64,000 nt of DNA from Cristatella mucedo (GCA_009760855.2 WPIO01000034.1:2240001-2304000), one strand, 5' to 3'; counted from the stretch's first letter, positions 11,249 to 23,294 are shown. Numbers and translations: made by a program. Notes: generated from the sequence alone by a model not told the origin.

Positions 11249-13390
11249 TGCCGCCCAACTGCACTACGGGGCTGCATAGGGGCTGGGTTGGCCAGAGCGT
11301 AGTCACGTGCTCACGCTGCTAAGGGCCACGGGGCCCCTGCGTTTAGTCGCGGGTGCTTCGGCAATTTCATATCCGGTGGCACTGCAGGTAACGAAACAGA
11401 CTCAGTTTCAGTGTTTCTTATAAAACCTACTGCTTCTTTACTTATTTATTTTTAGCCTTTGACATTTTCCACGTATATAATTATCTGAAGTATCGACTGC
11501 GTTTCCATGACGGTTAACAGTTGCTTACTTGACTGGGGAGCCGCAGTAGCACGAAACGTCCGATCTGGCTTTGTCAATTCAGTGCCTCCAGCACTGATCA
11601 ACTTTCTCACAGCGCTGGCTGCGATACGCCCTTTAGTCGTCACTTGTTCAGAGATCCCAGTTAATCTACCTCATCACACGTCTTAGCAAGGTGAGCGGAT
11701 AAGTGGAATGCACCCTCTCTCTCGCTCTCGGCCGACATGCACGAGGTTTGTAACCTTTTTTTTTTAACTTATTTAGAAGGGCACAGAAGGTCTGCTTCCC
11801 GTTGGGTGTTTCCTTTTTCTTTTCATACGGTCGTGCGATCTTTACCCTGAGACTACGCGTTTTCTTAATCGGCAACGGTGTGTTTTACACTTTGGCAATC
11901 CGATGGCGGCCAGCGACCTCCTGATTAACCAGGATGTCCCTCGTTTTGTATAGGCTGTCCTTTTTGGCAGGCCTTCGCCCCTTGGGGCCCTTGTGTGTAA
12001 CTCGGCCAGCACTCAATGCCTTTAGCATGACGTAGCTCACCCATTTTGAAGAAGACTGTCGCCTCCGATCCAGTTAGTTAGCTGACGTTTGAAAGCCGCA
12101 AGCTTTCACCGTGGACCCTGTAACGTCTCTTTCTGGCCTAAAGGGCTAGCCAGCGCTGCAAAATAAGGCTGGGAACATCACGCCAATACGACAGTCCTGC
12201 GATTTTTGGAAAAGCGATTGTGTCTGTTAGCCCATGGCTGACAGTGGCAGCTTGGTCATGCTGATTCGAAAGGTCGGATGTAACTGCGGTATGCTGTTCT
12301 TAATTATAGCCTCTACCAGGCTATCGCTGTATGCTTTCTAGATCGGAATCCAGCTTGGCCACTGGCTGGTCAACTACTGCGACTGCCTCTGCCATCCATT
12401 GAACCCATTGGGCTGGACGCAGTATCATCTGCTAATATCAGTATCATCTGCTCCTCGGTCCTTGTGCCGATTCAAGACTGGCATGAATTTTCTCTGGCTC
12501 TTAGTAAATTGCCTGACTCTCCCACGAAACTACATCTCTACTGCCTGTATATGCCTTTGAATTCTTGATACGTTGCGACTTGTCCCTTTTCGGGCAGATT
12601 GCACGTCTCGTATTTTCAGGCTTGACTCGACTCGAGCACACGGAAGATTCTTTTCTGTGGTGCAAATCTCTGCTCTCTGTTTTTTGCCATCTTACGATCT
12701 CGGGTTCCTTCATTTATACAGCAGGCCCCCAACTCGTGCCTTTGGCCACCGCACGTGACTGTTTCACACTAGTTTAAAGCCGCATATTTTCATGAAAGTA
12801 GCTGTCGCGTCTCTTGGGGGGCACGCACGCACCTGCAGATTATCATGACTTTGTTGCTGCGAGAGGGCTTACTCTCTGAGCTGCCCTGGGGCCACTTTAA
12901 ATCTGTTGACTAGGCTACCGATGCATCTCTTCAATGCACGACCAGCTGTGGCTCTTTGCAGATGCTTGCAAGAGCAGTGATGTGTCCGCGAGGTGCACTG
13001 GGGGACGGCAGCCCCACCCCCACCACCACAGCCGAGTGGCAGGCCGTAATAATGCAGGCTCGGCATCTCTTTTGCCTCCCGAATGCGGCGAGGTCACTTC
13101 ACTGCCCCTCAGAAGACTTGCTGGCTTTGGCACTGCTGCTTAAAAAAAAGTCTATGCGGTAAATCTCGGACCGAGCAGAACTGAGCCAACCAGAACGATG
13201 TCACGACTGCTGCTCGAACCCCTACAGCTGTGCCCGCCCTTTTCGGTCGCACCTGCTTATGCGCCGGGCAGTCGGCCGCACTTCAGTTAGCTGCACAGAA
13301 GGCGACGAGAACCTATCCTTAGCTTCTAGAGCTGTCCTTTCAGCGACAGCACCTCAGAGCACGACGATCGACTGTCACACTAGCCGCCGC
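11249..13390. other. Unassigned sequence upstream of PACRGL
   Basis: No supported repeat. A possible terminal exon (+, 12,962-13,162), preceded by CTCTTTGCAG and open for 66 codons, is not recognisable. The last 200 bases are CpG-rich and probably include the PACRGL promoter and 5' UTR. Confidence 0.3.
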
Positions 13391-14092
13391 ATGGCCAACG
13401 AGCGGAAGCTGTCCGCCGAGCAGCGGCGAATGGGCGGAGGCGCTGCTCCAGTGGCGCCGGCCAGACAGGGGCGCAGTGCCGAGAGTGTCGCCTCGCGAGT
13501 GGCGCGACCGTCCGACCGGCTGAACCCGAAGACGGTCGATCCGTTCGCCGACGGCGCCAAGGGCGGCGGCCACAAGTCGGCCTTCGCGTCCGTGTACGCC
13601 AAGGGCGGCGTGCCATGCCGCCTCGTGCACGGCTCGGTGAAGCACAAGCTGTCCTGGGACGCGCCGCCCGAGCAGCTGCCCTTCGACCCCGTGCTGGTGA
13701 CGCTGGCCGAAGGCGTGCGCGAGGAGGTGCACCCGTACACGTTTGTGGCTCGCACCGGCTTCCGCGAGCTGCTCGCCACGCCCGGTGCACGGGCCAAGGT
13801 TGTGCCGCTGCTCGGGAAGCTGGTGGGCCCTGTGCGGCTGGCACTGCTGCACGCCAGCAGCGGCGTGTTCGACGCCGGCCTCGACGCGCTGCAGCAGCTG
13901 AGCGCCAGCGCCGGCCCGGCGCTCAACCCGCACCTTAAGGGCCTGCTCGGCGCCCTCGTCAAGCGCTCGTCGGACAAGGCACACCGGGAGCGAGTGCTGG
14001 CCACTCTGCAGGCGCTGGAGCAGAACGGTGGTCGCGAGTGCCTGGTCGTCATCAAGTCCAAGGTGCCCACGTACAGCTCTGTGCTCACGTGA
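13391..14092 (+). CDS. PACRG-like protein (PACRGL), single exon
   Basis: This encodes a 233-residue PACRG-family protein. The family has helical armadillo-like repeats and includes PACRG, a doublet-microtubule inner protein of cilia; the exact role of PACRGL is less settled. Family features in order: RPSDRLNPKTVDPF (about residues 40-52), SAFASVYAKGGVPCRLVHGS (64-83), LPFDPVLVTLAEG, HPYTFVARTGFRELL, and the C-terminal IIKSKVPTYSS. The length matches human PACRGL (about 250). I chose the ATG at 13,391 because its context GCCGCCGCATGG is near-ideal and the upstream in-frame residues (from 13,259) do not look like the family. The whole protein lies in one GC-rich exon, whereas human PACRGL is split by introns. 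An antisense frame over the same DNA is a by-product of GC-rich third positions. Confidence 0.93.
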   Translation: MANERKLSAEQRRMGGGAAPVAPARQGRSAESVASRVARPSDRLNPKTVDPFADGAKGGGHKSAFASVYAKGGVPCRLVHGSVKHKLSWDAPPEQLPFDPVLVTLAEGVREEVHPYTFVARTGFRELLATPGARAKVVPLLGKLVGPVRLALLHASSGVFDAGLDALQQLSASAGPALNPHLKGLLGALVKRSSDKAHRERVLATLQALEQNGGRECLVVIKSKVPTYSSVLT

Positions 14093-15180
14093 CAGCTCAC
14101 GTGACTCGAACTGCTGCGCCGGCAGCTGTGCACATCCCCGTGGGCGGTGGCGGCAGCTTTGCCAGGCACTGGTCAGTCGCGTGCTTTCAGTTGCCGCAAG
14201 GTGGCTAGCCCAAAGCCAGCTGCATTCGGAGCAGTGCTTTGGTCGACTTATCCAGTTTGCCGGCAGGCGAGCCCCTTTCGTCTCGGCCAAGTGTCGTAAG
14301 AGGCTGCTTGTCAGAGCCGAAACGATGCTAACGATGCTACGGTGTGCTTTGTTTCTGCTGAGTGCTCTCACCAGCATTCCAGCCATGCCACGGCCCCTCA
14401 CTGCCGGCTTGCTGCCAGCTTGTTCGGTTGGCTCCTTTAAAGTCAATATGATCTGCTCAAATGCCAGGTCATGCGATCCACTTGATTTTGTTCGGCCGCT
14501 TGTCGCGAGGCTTACTGCACGATATCTGCACCGTGACCTGCTGATGTGACTTGGCGTAACTTGGCGTGACGTGACTTGGGCAGCTCAGTCTGAGTCAACA
14601 CGAAATCTCACTTTCTTATGATAGCCAGCAACGTGTGATGCGAAGTTGCCACGACAATAGCACGAACCTGCAGCGGTGTGTTTATTCTGGTTGCTAATAT
14701 TTACATCTCTGCAGCGGTTGATGCTTATGGCAAATCGTAGTTAGTGTTTGATCCTTGGTTAGTGCTTGATCCTTGAGTGCCGATCATCTGTCGATCGAGC
14801 AGCTCGTGCCAACAACGCGTTAGCAGGACATAACCTCGGTGGCAAAGAGTGTGCCATTGGGAATATTGTGAGGTGGTTTCGATATCGGCTTGAGAGCACT
14901 AAATCTCTATCCATGCTCTTTACAACTCCTGCAATAGAATCAGCAACCGACCAAGTGTAAATGACTCGCATGTATCGTACTCGGACCAACATGTATGAGC
15001 ATGTAAGAAGGTACTCAAGGCTACAGGTTAGTGTAACCCTACCCCCACCCGTTAGAAGCATGCACTAAAGTATTCTCACGTAATCGCCCAAATAGGACAA
15101 CGAAGTCAAGTTCACTGGGGCAAAGAGACAGATGGGCAGATTTCGTAGATGTTGCTTCTTTATCTCTTACCTCAATGATG
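14093..15180. other. PACRGL 3' flank, unassigned
   Basis: No clear AATAAA poly(A) signal was found close to the stop codon. No exon or repeat is recognised here. Confidence 0.35.
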
Positions 15181-15433
15181 CAAAGTCATTGTAGGCCGTG
15201 AAAGAAGCCGGAGGCAATGTCCAGACTTTTGGTGCATACGAGCCGAAAGCCCGATAACCAAATGTTTTCAATTTAGTGCAAGGAACGGTGCGATGACTAC
15301 AAGCTGAAAAGGTGGTTCGAGAGCTGGCAACTGGACGAGCAAGGCGGTCGAATATGTAGGTTTCGGCAAGCTAGTGATGCTTAATAGGAAGCCAGTGAGC
15401 TGAGACAGACGATGATGCGACAAATAAATCCTA

Positions 15434-15600
15434 GCTGATTTAGCAGCCTCTTTTTGTATAGCGACAGGAGAGTCTTTACGGCTATCACCACCGCTTGCAG
15501 CAGCGATTAAAGGATCGCCCACTACAGGATTCGAACCCACGACCTCGGGGCCGAGGTCGTGTAAAGCAACCGCCTTATCTAGTGAGCCATTACGACTCAC
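15434..15600 (-). repeat. tRNA-derived SINE, subtype 1, minus strand
   Basis: Read on the minus strand: GTGAGTCGTAATGGCTCACT (A box), a perfect ACGACCTCGG/CCGAGGTCGT stem, GGTTCGAATCC (B box), then the SINE body. It ends in the SINE 3' end near 15,434. It sits inside the LINE remnant. Confidence 0.8.
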
Positions 15601-15670
15601 GACGCGATGTGGCAGCTATGCCGTTAGCGACGACCCAGGTGAGCTTCTTGAGTTTTATGCTTGCTGCAGA

Positions 15671-15715
15671 AAATTTCCTGTATTCATGGCCATGAGCCAT
15701 GAATACAGGAAATTT
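15671..15715. repeat. Perfect 20-bp inverted repeat (hairpin)
   Basis: Arms 15,671-15,690 (AAATTTCCTGTATTCATGGC) and 15,696-15,715 are exact reverse complements around a 5-nt loop, CATGA. Confidence 0.95.
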
Positions 15716-15900
15716 AGCAATGCTGACGCGATATCACGAAACCGTTGGGCTGCCGTACTCTTGCCTAGACAGGCCCTGATTTTGGCGATGTTCCTTACCT
15801 GTAAGTATGCTGACTTGACAGTGGATGTAATGTGATTATCCAATGACAAATCGTTTTGGGATAGCTCACCCATACTACGGGCAGACGGTACTGGAATGAC

Positions 15901-16684
15901 AAACCCATCCCAAGGGTGAAGTCTTGAATTTATAACTTGAGGGCGACTCTAAGCTTTACGATAACTGTTTTGTCGCAGTTGCCACCGTGATTCGTGAAGT
16001 CCGAGGCTGTTTATCAGATTCCTTCCCTCAAAGCTAGCAGTACAGGACGAATGTCAATGAAGAGCAAAGCAAGAGCGAGCACCTTACCTCCTGGGACGTC
16101 TGTCAGTGCTGCCTCGAGGCCAAGGCAACTTAAATTAGAGAAAACGCTCGACGATGGCTTTCAAAAGCGAAGCGGCAAGGACCGAGCAGCTTTCTTTCCG
16201 GTCTGAGGCTGTTGACAATTTCCGCGTGGGAAGGATAGTCGGTAACCGCTCTCGCGAGGCCGATCGCTGCACCGATCCTCGATCGGTCTCTATAAGTAGG
16301 TATCACCCCAGGTACGCCGTCGTATAGGCCGTCGTGTCGAATCAGGAAGTTGGTAGCGGCGCGTCGTTTAAAATCCGCGACGCCGGTAGCTTTAGTTTGC
16401 TATAACAAATGGAAAACGTAAAACTCGAACGGGACTTTTTCACTCGGTCAAATGAAATTCAAATGAGAGGACGCTGAGCTGACGGCGTGAACGCCGGCGT
16501 CAAGTAGCGTCCGGCAACCTCTTCCCCGTGCGCCGACGCGACAAGGCTTTGCGAAATAGGTTCGCCAAGACGGGTGGACAGCAGGAATTAAGCTTGGATA
16601 TGTACAGGAGAATATTTTTGCATTTAGTCACGCCTCTCTATTGACTGCCGAGGATAGTCGCAATGTATTTACTGCGTTTTAAGT
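15901..16684. other. Unassigned sequence
   Basis: A fragment near 16,068-16,098 (GCGAGCACCTTACCTCCTGGGA) resembles the head of a minus-strand SINE such as that at 39.3 kb. Otherwise nothing is recognised. Confidence 0.35.
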
Positions 16685-17290
16685 GATAATAACAGTAATA
16701 CATTTGTATAGCACCCTCAGAGGACCAACCCTCTTTCTATGCACTTTACATATGCTGTGAAGAACCCTGTTAACGTGGGTAAGTGTTGTATGACAGTGTC
16801 TCCGGCGGCGACAGGTCTTGCGGGAGTCTCACGGAGGCACAGCGGGCAAACGTGCGCGGTATACGAGACTCTCCTTTATTACTCTCAGCGGGCGCCATAC
16901 ATATATGACAGCTCGATCGATCGCAGCAGACGACACGAAATACAACATGCACTCGTGGCCTGACGCTGCGTCGAGTCAATGGCTGAACTATTGGCCACAG
17001 GTGAGGCGTGTACATTAGTGTCAAGGCGATTCGCTGGTGATTACAACAGCAGAAGCCGCAGGCGCACATTACCTACGGGTAACGTGCACAGTATGTGCGC
17101 GCATAAGCACACCAAAGACAGCTCACAGAGGCCCGGCGTATGCTGCGAGGTTCAGGTGCGTTTTTAGCTTCTTTTTAAATGTCAAGTCAGGGGATGTCGT
17201 GACGTCTCCAGGCCCTTATGGAGCATACGAGCTAAAGGCGCGGCTTCCAAATGATTTAACTTCTGTACAAGCGTCCGCAAGCCTACCAAC
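16685..17290 (-). mobile_element. L2-like LINE 3' end, family A, interrupted
   Basis: The tail-proximal block (16,685-16,775, with CACCCTCAGAGGACCAACCC) and the upstream block (about 17,080-17,290, with CTTTTTAAATGTCAAGTCAGG and GGAGCATACGAGCTAAAGGC) match other family-A copies. About 300 bp of unrelated sequence lies between them. Confidence 0.65.
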
Positions 17291-18999
17291 CATCTGGCGC
17301 CCGCCGGGTTTGCCTCCTCCCCCCGGTTGGCGCTCTGGACGGCTGTTGGTACGTCGTCTCTGTCAGGAGCTTTGACGTTAATGTTGCGCCGCGGGTCCTC
17401 TCCTCGCCCAAATGCCAGCGACAGACGGCCTCTCGTCGGCGCAGCGGGCATCCGATAATCGTTATCAAACCAGCATCGTTCAGCTGTGTCACCTTGCGAT
17501 AATAAAAGCTATTTTTCCCAAGGTTCCACAGTTGAAACCGTCAAGCGCATGTCTGGCCTATTGAGCCACGAGCACCCTGCAGAATTGTCAGCCTTCTATA
17601 TCGTTGCGTCGAACATGCATGCCGGTCCTCAGCCGCCTGGTTGATACCAGCCGACTTTCTATAAAATTTCTGTGTGACAAGTGAGCGCTCGCTAAAGGTG
17701 AGCCGTGCAAAAATCGCCATTAATTCCATTAAAAAAACGTGACTGTATTCTAACTGGCAAACGAGCTATTTGGCCTACTGAACCTAGGATATGGAATTCG
17801 ACTCGCAGTTTTATGCGGAGAGTTTGCGAGCGTTTCCTTACGATCCGACGATTCCTCTGCAGCCGTTCTCCGCTGCTATTCCTCGCTGCTCACTTCCGCC
17901 TCTCTTGCTCATTACTCGACCTCATGGTTTCATTATTGCGTGCTACGAACTGCTATTGGCTGTCCGTTTACAGTGCATATACACTGTACATATATATACA
18001 CAGGATCTTACGCATACGCTAAGCCCTATTCTAAGCGAGATAAATTTTTGACGAACCGTTGAAGCTCCCTCCGTGTAGCACCTGCCTTACGCGAGTCCGC
18101 CGGTTAGTGAGTCCGGCGTAAGCGTGAGTCGTTGACGCCCCGCTTACGCTGCGTCCTTGGTGATAATTACAATACTACAAGGGCGGTACAGCTACGACGA
18201 GTGTCGTGTAGAAATGAAGGACGGGGTAGATGGTCTACCGATATGCATCAGTAGCCACACCATGACATCTCCTAGTAGAAATAGTAAATACAATTGTGAA
18301 TTGAATAATGAAATGGCGATTACAAAGCCTTTGATCGGCAAGTTATTTTTATTTGTACATATAAGCGCTGTGGAAGTTATCAGTATAATAATAAGGAGCT
18401 TGACCAGGATGCTCAGTCTTAGATATGGTCTGCTAGTCGGTGAGTCATCTCGAGGCTGAAGCAGCAACAACTTGAAGCTACACGTATGGCCTTTAATTTT
18501 CCAATTAAGTCTCCTCTCAATACCTCACTAGTAGACGCTTTCATTGTGTGCTCGGAATTTAGGTGTCTTCTTTGATAACTGCTCGCAGTTTAGGAAGCTC
18601 CACCAATTAAGGAGACGGCTTCAGCTGCTAGCCATCGCGTTCGATCTCTAAGATTAGGAGCTGGCTACCACGCTGGCTTGCTAAAAAATATTACCACCTC
18701 GCCTAGTTCTGCCTCGCTGGACCACTAGAATCAGTTTTGGTTTGACTACCGAAAAAAGAGTTACTAAGCGTCTGCAGCCGGTGATGAAATACGGCTGCAC
18801 GATTAGCCAGCAAACTTTAAGCCGTTCAACCGCGCTCGTCTCCTGTCTCGTCTTCCTGCGTCGTCTGCTGCTGAAGCGGCTGCTGCGATGGCTCGATGGG
18901 TCAATCAGCTGATGAAAAGCGAATAAATTAGGGGTCTCTACCTGATCCACAAAGCCTGGCGCGGTGTAACCATTCACCTACCTTGTTGAGCTGCTGCAC
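17291..18999. other. Unassigned sequence
   Basis: One ATG frame (+, 17,791-18,051, 86 codons) looks moderately protein-like but matches no family I recognise and has no supporting context. No repeat was identified. Confidence 0.3.
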
Positions 19000-19420
19000 C
19001 AGTTTCATCTGGCTCGTGCTCTCAGGTCGTCTGTGGACAGACACTTGGCTGTTCCGTTCCCACGCTTACAGACGGTTGGTATCATAACCTCTGTTCTGTA
19101 GGTGATAGACTAGCGAAGTTCACTTCCACAATTCTCATTAAACTTTATTTACTCTCATGCTGCCGACTATGGTACATCCTTGCAGCTGTCCGGTGCTGCT
19201 AATTCCATGCTACTCACCTACATGTCCCTGCTCTCCTGACTCAGCTATGCCTCGCAAGTTCTCTATGCTGCACGAGATGCAGTCTGCTGCAGGCTACCGT
19301 ACGCGCATCGGACGTCGGTTAGGCTTTGGTTAGGCTTTGGTTAGAAAACTCTCCTGCACGACGCACACGCAGTCCTTGTGTGGGTCTGTGGAGTTACAGA
19401 CGGAGATTTATTACATAAGA
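19000..19420 (+). mobile_element. L2/CR1-like LINE 3' end, family B, degraded
   Basis: Diverged copy of the family-B 3' region. It contains TCCTGACTCAGCTATGCC, GCTGCACGAGATGCAGTCTG and the terminal GTGGAGTTACAGACGGAGAT. Confidence 0.7.
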
Positions 19421-19559
19421 TTCCAGCTCGCTCGTCTTCAGTCGTTCGTGGTTAGATTGTCGCGGTTAGACTGTCGTGTCTGTTGTTCGTTGTTATTGTT
19501 GTTGTACGCGTGTATTGTTGTACGTGTCTGTTGTTCGTGGTTAGACTCGCTGAGCCGCA

Positions 19560-19830
19560 ATGTCGCTGAGCCGGTTTGGTCCAGCAGTCAAGGTGCTCGC
19601 CCCGGCCAAGGTCTGGCCGAGGTCGAAAGATTAAGTTCTCTTGGGGCACTATACAAATCAATTATATTAGGTAAGGCGATTGCTTTCCACGACCTCGGTT
19701 CCGAGGTCATGGGTTCGAATCCTGCGTTGGGCGTTCCTATACTGCCACTGCAAGCGGTGGCGATAGCCTTTAAAGGCTCTTCTGCCTTTAAAGGCTCTTC
19801 TGTGCAACAAGGGGCTGTTAAATCAGTAGT
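19560..19830 (+). repeat. SINE subtype 2 joined to SINE subtype 1
   Basis: Subtype 2 (GCCGGTTTGGTCCAGCAGTC ... ACTATACAAATCAATTATAT, about 19,567-19,662) is followed directly by a subtype 1 copy. The second copy has GGTAAGGCGATTGCTTTCC, GGGTTCGAATCC and a tail ending near 19,825. They form a head-to-tail composite. A weaker minus-strand SINE-like segment follows at about 19,900-20,040. Confidence 0.75.
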
Positions 19831-20089
19831 GAGTGTCTGGGCTTGAAGCCTCAACGTTTGGGTTATTGGGGGTGTGGAGATTACGTTGCAGATTGGTTAA
19901 ACTAAATTAGCCGATTATACAGGCTCATTTATACAGCAACAGGAAAGTCTCAACAGCCAATGCTTACAGTGGGCAATACATTATCATTCACTGTAGGACT
20001 CGATTCCACGACCTGGGAAGCCATTATCGTTTCTTAGCCAGTTTTCAACAAATGTGTAGTCGTGAATGGCTGCCAGTCACTTCAAAAGG

Positions 20090-21860
20090 CCAAAATGGAC
20101 GTCAAGAAAATAATAAAAAAGTTTTTTATTGTGCCATACTATAACTAATCCTCATTTAGTCAGTTGACATATGTTGGAAATGAAGTGTGCCATTACATGC
20201 ACAACTTTTTCAGCACGCATAAGCAAAAACTAAATTCATACGAAGAAAATACTGAGATAAACTGAATTTTGTGTCTTTCTTTTAAATGTGTGGGCATTAG
20301 TGATGCCAGCTGGTAGTACATTCCAGGATTTGGGAGTACGGGAATTGAAGAAATGGTCTCAAGAGGATACGAGATTCTGCTGGTTAGGCACGGCTACACG
20401 ACTTGAGTTAAGAGAGTTAGAGAGGAGAAGGGTCTGATGGAAGTCTTAAGAGTGCGTATTCCATTAACTACGTAGGTACTCTCGCCTTAGCAAGAGCATG
20501 AAGGTTGCTCTTTAACTACTTGATGGGGAGCCTGAGCAGGTCGGTAAGATGTGAAATGTCTCAGCTGCGAGTCATGAATGAAAATCCAGCTGCAAAATAT
20601 TGCACCATTTTTAAATGTGTTAGTGCACAAGCAAGAAGACTTTTACGTGCCAGTAATGAAAGGCATGAAGTCTAGATTGTTGGATTCCAAAAATATGGCG
20701 GTAGTAACCTTCTGGCAGCAACCCTAAATTTTCGAAATTATACGTAGGTGTAAGAGGACAAACTTGAAATGCTGAGCTGATGCGGTCACCTAGCGAAAAG
20801 TCATTTCGAAGTAGGTCACCCAGATTCCGTGCAGGGGCTACAAGAGAAATGCTGTCCCAAACCTTTTTGAGGGTAACCGTTTCTTAGTAACTCGGGGTTT
20901 TTCTACTAAGAATAAATAGTTTGAAGTGTCGTCTAGTGTGATCTAAATGTGAATAACACAATACTGTAAAGGTATGGGTGAGTTTTGAGTCAATGGATGG
21001 CAGGTAGGGATCCAAGTTCACTGCTCTGCGTCGTCTGAATAAATGAAAGTCGAGATTGTGCTTGACGATTACATCTCAAAGAGTGAAGTATAAACTGTGC
21101 AAAGCAGTGGACCTAAAACAAATCCTTGGAGTAGTCAGTGTTTCAAGGCTTCGCCGCTTGACCATAAGCCGTATACAAAGAATCCATGAAATTTCCCAAC
21201 TATGCTAGGACGCACTACATAGCAGTGCCCGTGACACCCAGGCGAGATAATAGACCCTCAAGGAATTGGTGATCAATGGTATCAGATGCTGCCAACAAAT
21301 CAAACGAAAATAGTAGGCTTGATTTAAGTCAGCTTAGAAAGTCGTTATTTAGTCTAAGCAGTGTTGACACTGTGGATTTGCTCTTAAATCTGACAGGAAC
21401 TTAGATACTCAATTTGATGTTTGAAATAAGAATTTGGGTGATCTGCCACTCATCTCTCCAGTGTCTGACAGGAGCGGCAATAGGGAGTCTGGGTGAAAGT
21501 TTTGGGTTCTCGTGGTCTCGTGTCTCCTTAATGAGTGGTCTGACGACAGCCTTTTAAGGATACAAGAGAAAATGACGAGGCTATGTTTATATTTAATATG
21601 TTAGTTACGCAGGTCAGCATCAAATTTATGCCTCTCGCAGAAAAGAAAGTAGGTATGCATCTGTCGACACGGCTAGAAGTCGTCTTCGACTGGGCAATGA
21701 AATTCTAGGTGAAACAGCAAGAAATGGAGGGTGAAAACTCCACTGGTACGTTTCCTTAGGGATGGATTATCTGGTCCATAATGTGACCATTTTTTATATG
21801 ATTGTGGAGATGTTACCTTAGGCAAGAGACTGGACTCTTCGCTTCGCCTCTATGATTGAC
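20090..21860 (-). mobile_element. L2-like LINE reverse-transcriptase pseudogene
   Basis: The reverse strand carries ordered RT motifs broken by stops and frameshifts. They are '[11 protein letters not shown]' near the start, 'FDLLAASDTIDHQFLE' (about 21,260-21,310), 'GFVLGPLLCTVYT' (about 21,070-21,130), and a YSDD box in the place of YADD (about 21,030). The 3' part has decayed. No long open frame survives. Confidence 0.75.
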
Positions 21861-21985
21861 AATAGTGCTGTGCTCCATAACTTGCATTGTCGAAGCCAAA
21901 AATTAAACCAAATTCTGTGGGAATTGCGGGGATCGAGGTGCCGCGAAGGCACTGGCCTTCGAACAAAATTATCACAATTGTAGTG

Positions 21986-23294
21986 TCAATTTTCAAAGCT
22001 AACAATACATACATTTATATTGTCATAGCAAAAAATACTATAGTCTGTTATTGTAATTGTAAACACAATGTTTAGAGAATTATCAACACTGAATTTCCAT
22101 TCCAACAGAGAGTGAACAGAGGCAACTTCATCTGAATCCAACCGTCCTTTGCTCCGATTCTCAATCTTGATGATGGCTGTCTCAAATGAAGGACTGTGAA
22201 CAACACCTGCACTATTTCCCAGGTAAGTCTCGAAATCAAATGAGGAAAACGATGCAATCAGTGAATGGAACAGGACGGGTGATTCGGCGATAGTTCTATC
22301 ATGAGCTTTAAGTTCGAAAGTAATATATCTAAAACCAGCCAAGGCCGCTTCATTCCGACGGACATTTCTTTCCGATGACAGAAATTGTGCAATGTAGGCT
22401 TCAACTGTCGAGTTGAGACGATGAATGTGGCAGCCCAACAACGGCCGAGCAAACAGATTACCTGTTGCAGCGTTTGTAAAGCAATTGTCACTAATCAGGC
22501 TGACTACTCGTTCGGCTGATAAGTTGTACCGCTGCAGTCTTGCACGGATCAACTCTACACGGTTCAGTTTAAAGGCTGTCAATTCAAGCAATGGGGCAAA
22601 AGCCAGGTAGAAAATCCGGGGCTCAATGCCGACCTCTTTTCCAGTCAATTTAACGAAGAATATATTTCCGTCTGTAACTGCACAAAGCCACAAAGACTAC
22701 GAGAGTGTTACGACGGAGAGTTTTGCATAGCGCATTCAAAGCGTAAGCGGATTTCGGTACGCATTCGGTAGCCAACCGACTTCATCTCCCGCAACAAAGA
22801 GAAAGTGGTAACTATAGCCGAGTCAGGAGAGCAGTTGAGGTATATATGTAGCGAACACGAGCTACAGAAATGACTTAAAAAATTGCATCCAGGCAAGGAA
22901 CTTAACAATAAATTGGGTTGAATCTTCTGATGCGACGTGCAAGAGGGCATATTGCAATGATGCATTTTCAAAAGTCAATATTTTCTTTCCAACTGCTGAG
23001 ACCAATCGGAACACGTTATTCTTCAACGTCTTTGTGGAAATTTTGTGGATAGGCTGCTTGGCATTCGCTCTCATGCATTGTTTTTCGTGGAACACTTGCT
23101 CTCGCTCGTCCATGACGCTCCAATCGCTGCCATTTGCAGAAGTTGGTAGCTTTGGAGTCGATCGTGTAGTCCAGAGGCAACTGACCAGTCGCCGAGTTGG
23201 TTTCAGCACTGCCCGTTGATAAAATGCTTTCAGCAGCGTGCGAGTAGAAAACTTCCAAGTAGAATGGGTGCTTGGTTTTTATGTGGGCATACAT
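21986..23294 (-). mobile_element. hAT-like (BED-finger) transposase remnant
   Basis: Two open blocks lie on the minus strand. The upstream block (23,294-22,862) has a BED-finger-like end, 'HIKTKHPFYLEVF'. The downstream block (22,660-21,986) has 'VVSLISDNCFTNAATGNLF' and 'LLGCHIHRLNSTVEAYI', which resemble the hAT segment with a DN-containing motif followed by C..H..N. The blocks are separated by a younger LINE end at 22,660-22,850. I see no terminal inverted repeats. Family assignment is inference. Confidence 0.5.
22660..22850 (-). mobile_element. L2-like family-B 3' end inserted in the hAT remnant
   Basis: CGTCTGTAACTGCACAAAGC through GGAGAGCAGTTGAGG is the reverse complement of the family-B 3' end. 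It interrupts the hAT-like coding blocks, so it is the younger insertion. Confidence 0.75.

Larger units (their letters stand above)
15180..15900 (-). mobile_element. L2-like LINE remnant, interrupted
   Basis: The reverse strand of 15,716-15,880 encodes the post-RT segment 'LSLDNHITSTVKSAYLQ' and 'RNIAKIRACLGKST'. The part at about 15,180-15,425 encodes the downstream LINE C-terminus with stops. A minus-strand SINE (15,434-15,600) and a short foldback (15,671-15,715) split the two parts. Confidence 0.7.

Noticed and set aside
12962-13162. Possible terminal exon on the plus strand just before PACRGL
   Set aside because: Acceptor and 66-codon frame are acceptable, but no upstream exon or family match was found.
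13340-14446. 368-codon minus-strand open frame over PACRGL
   Set aside because: It is the antisense of a GC-rich coding exon, with Arg/Ala-rich content and no family. PACRGL on the plus strand explains the open frame.
17791-18051. 86-codon ATG frame
   Set aside because: Moderately protein-like at its start but low-complexity later. No homologue recognised and no splice or promoter context.
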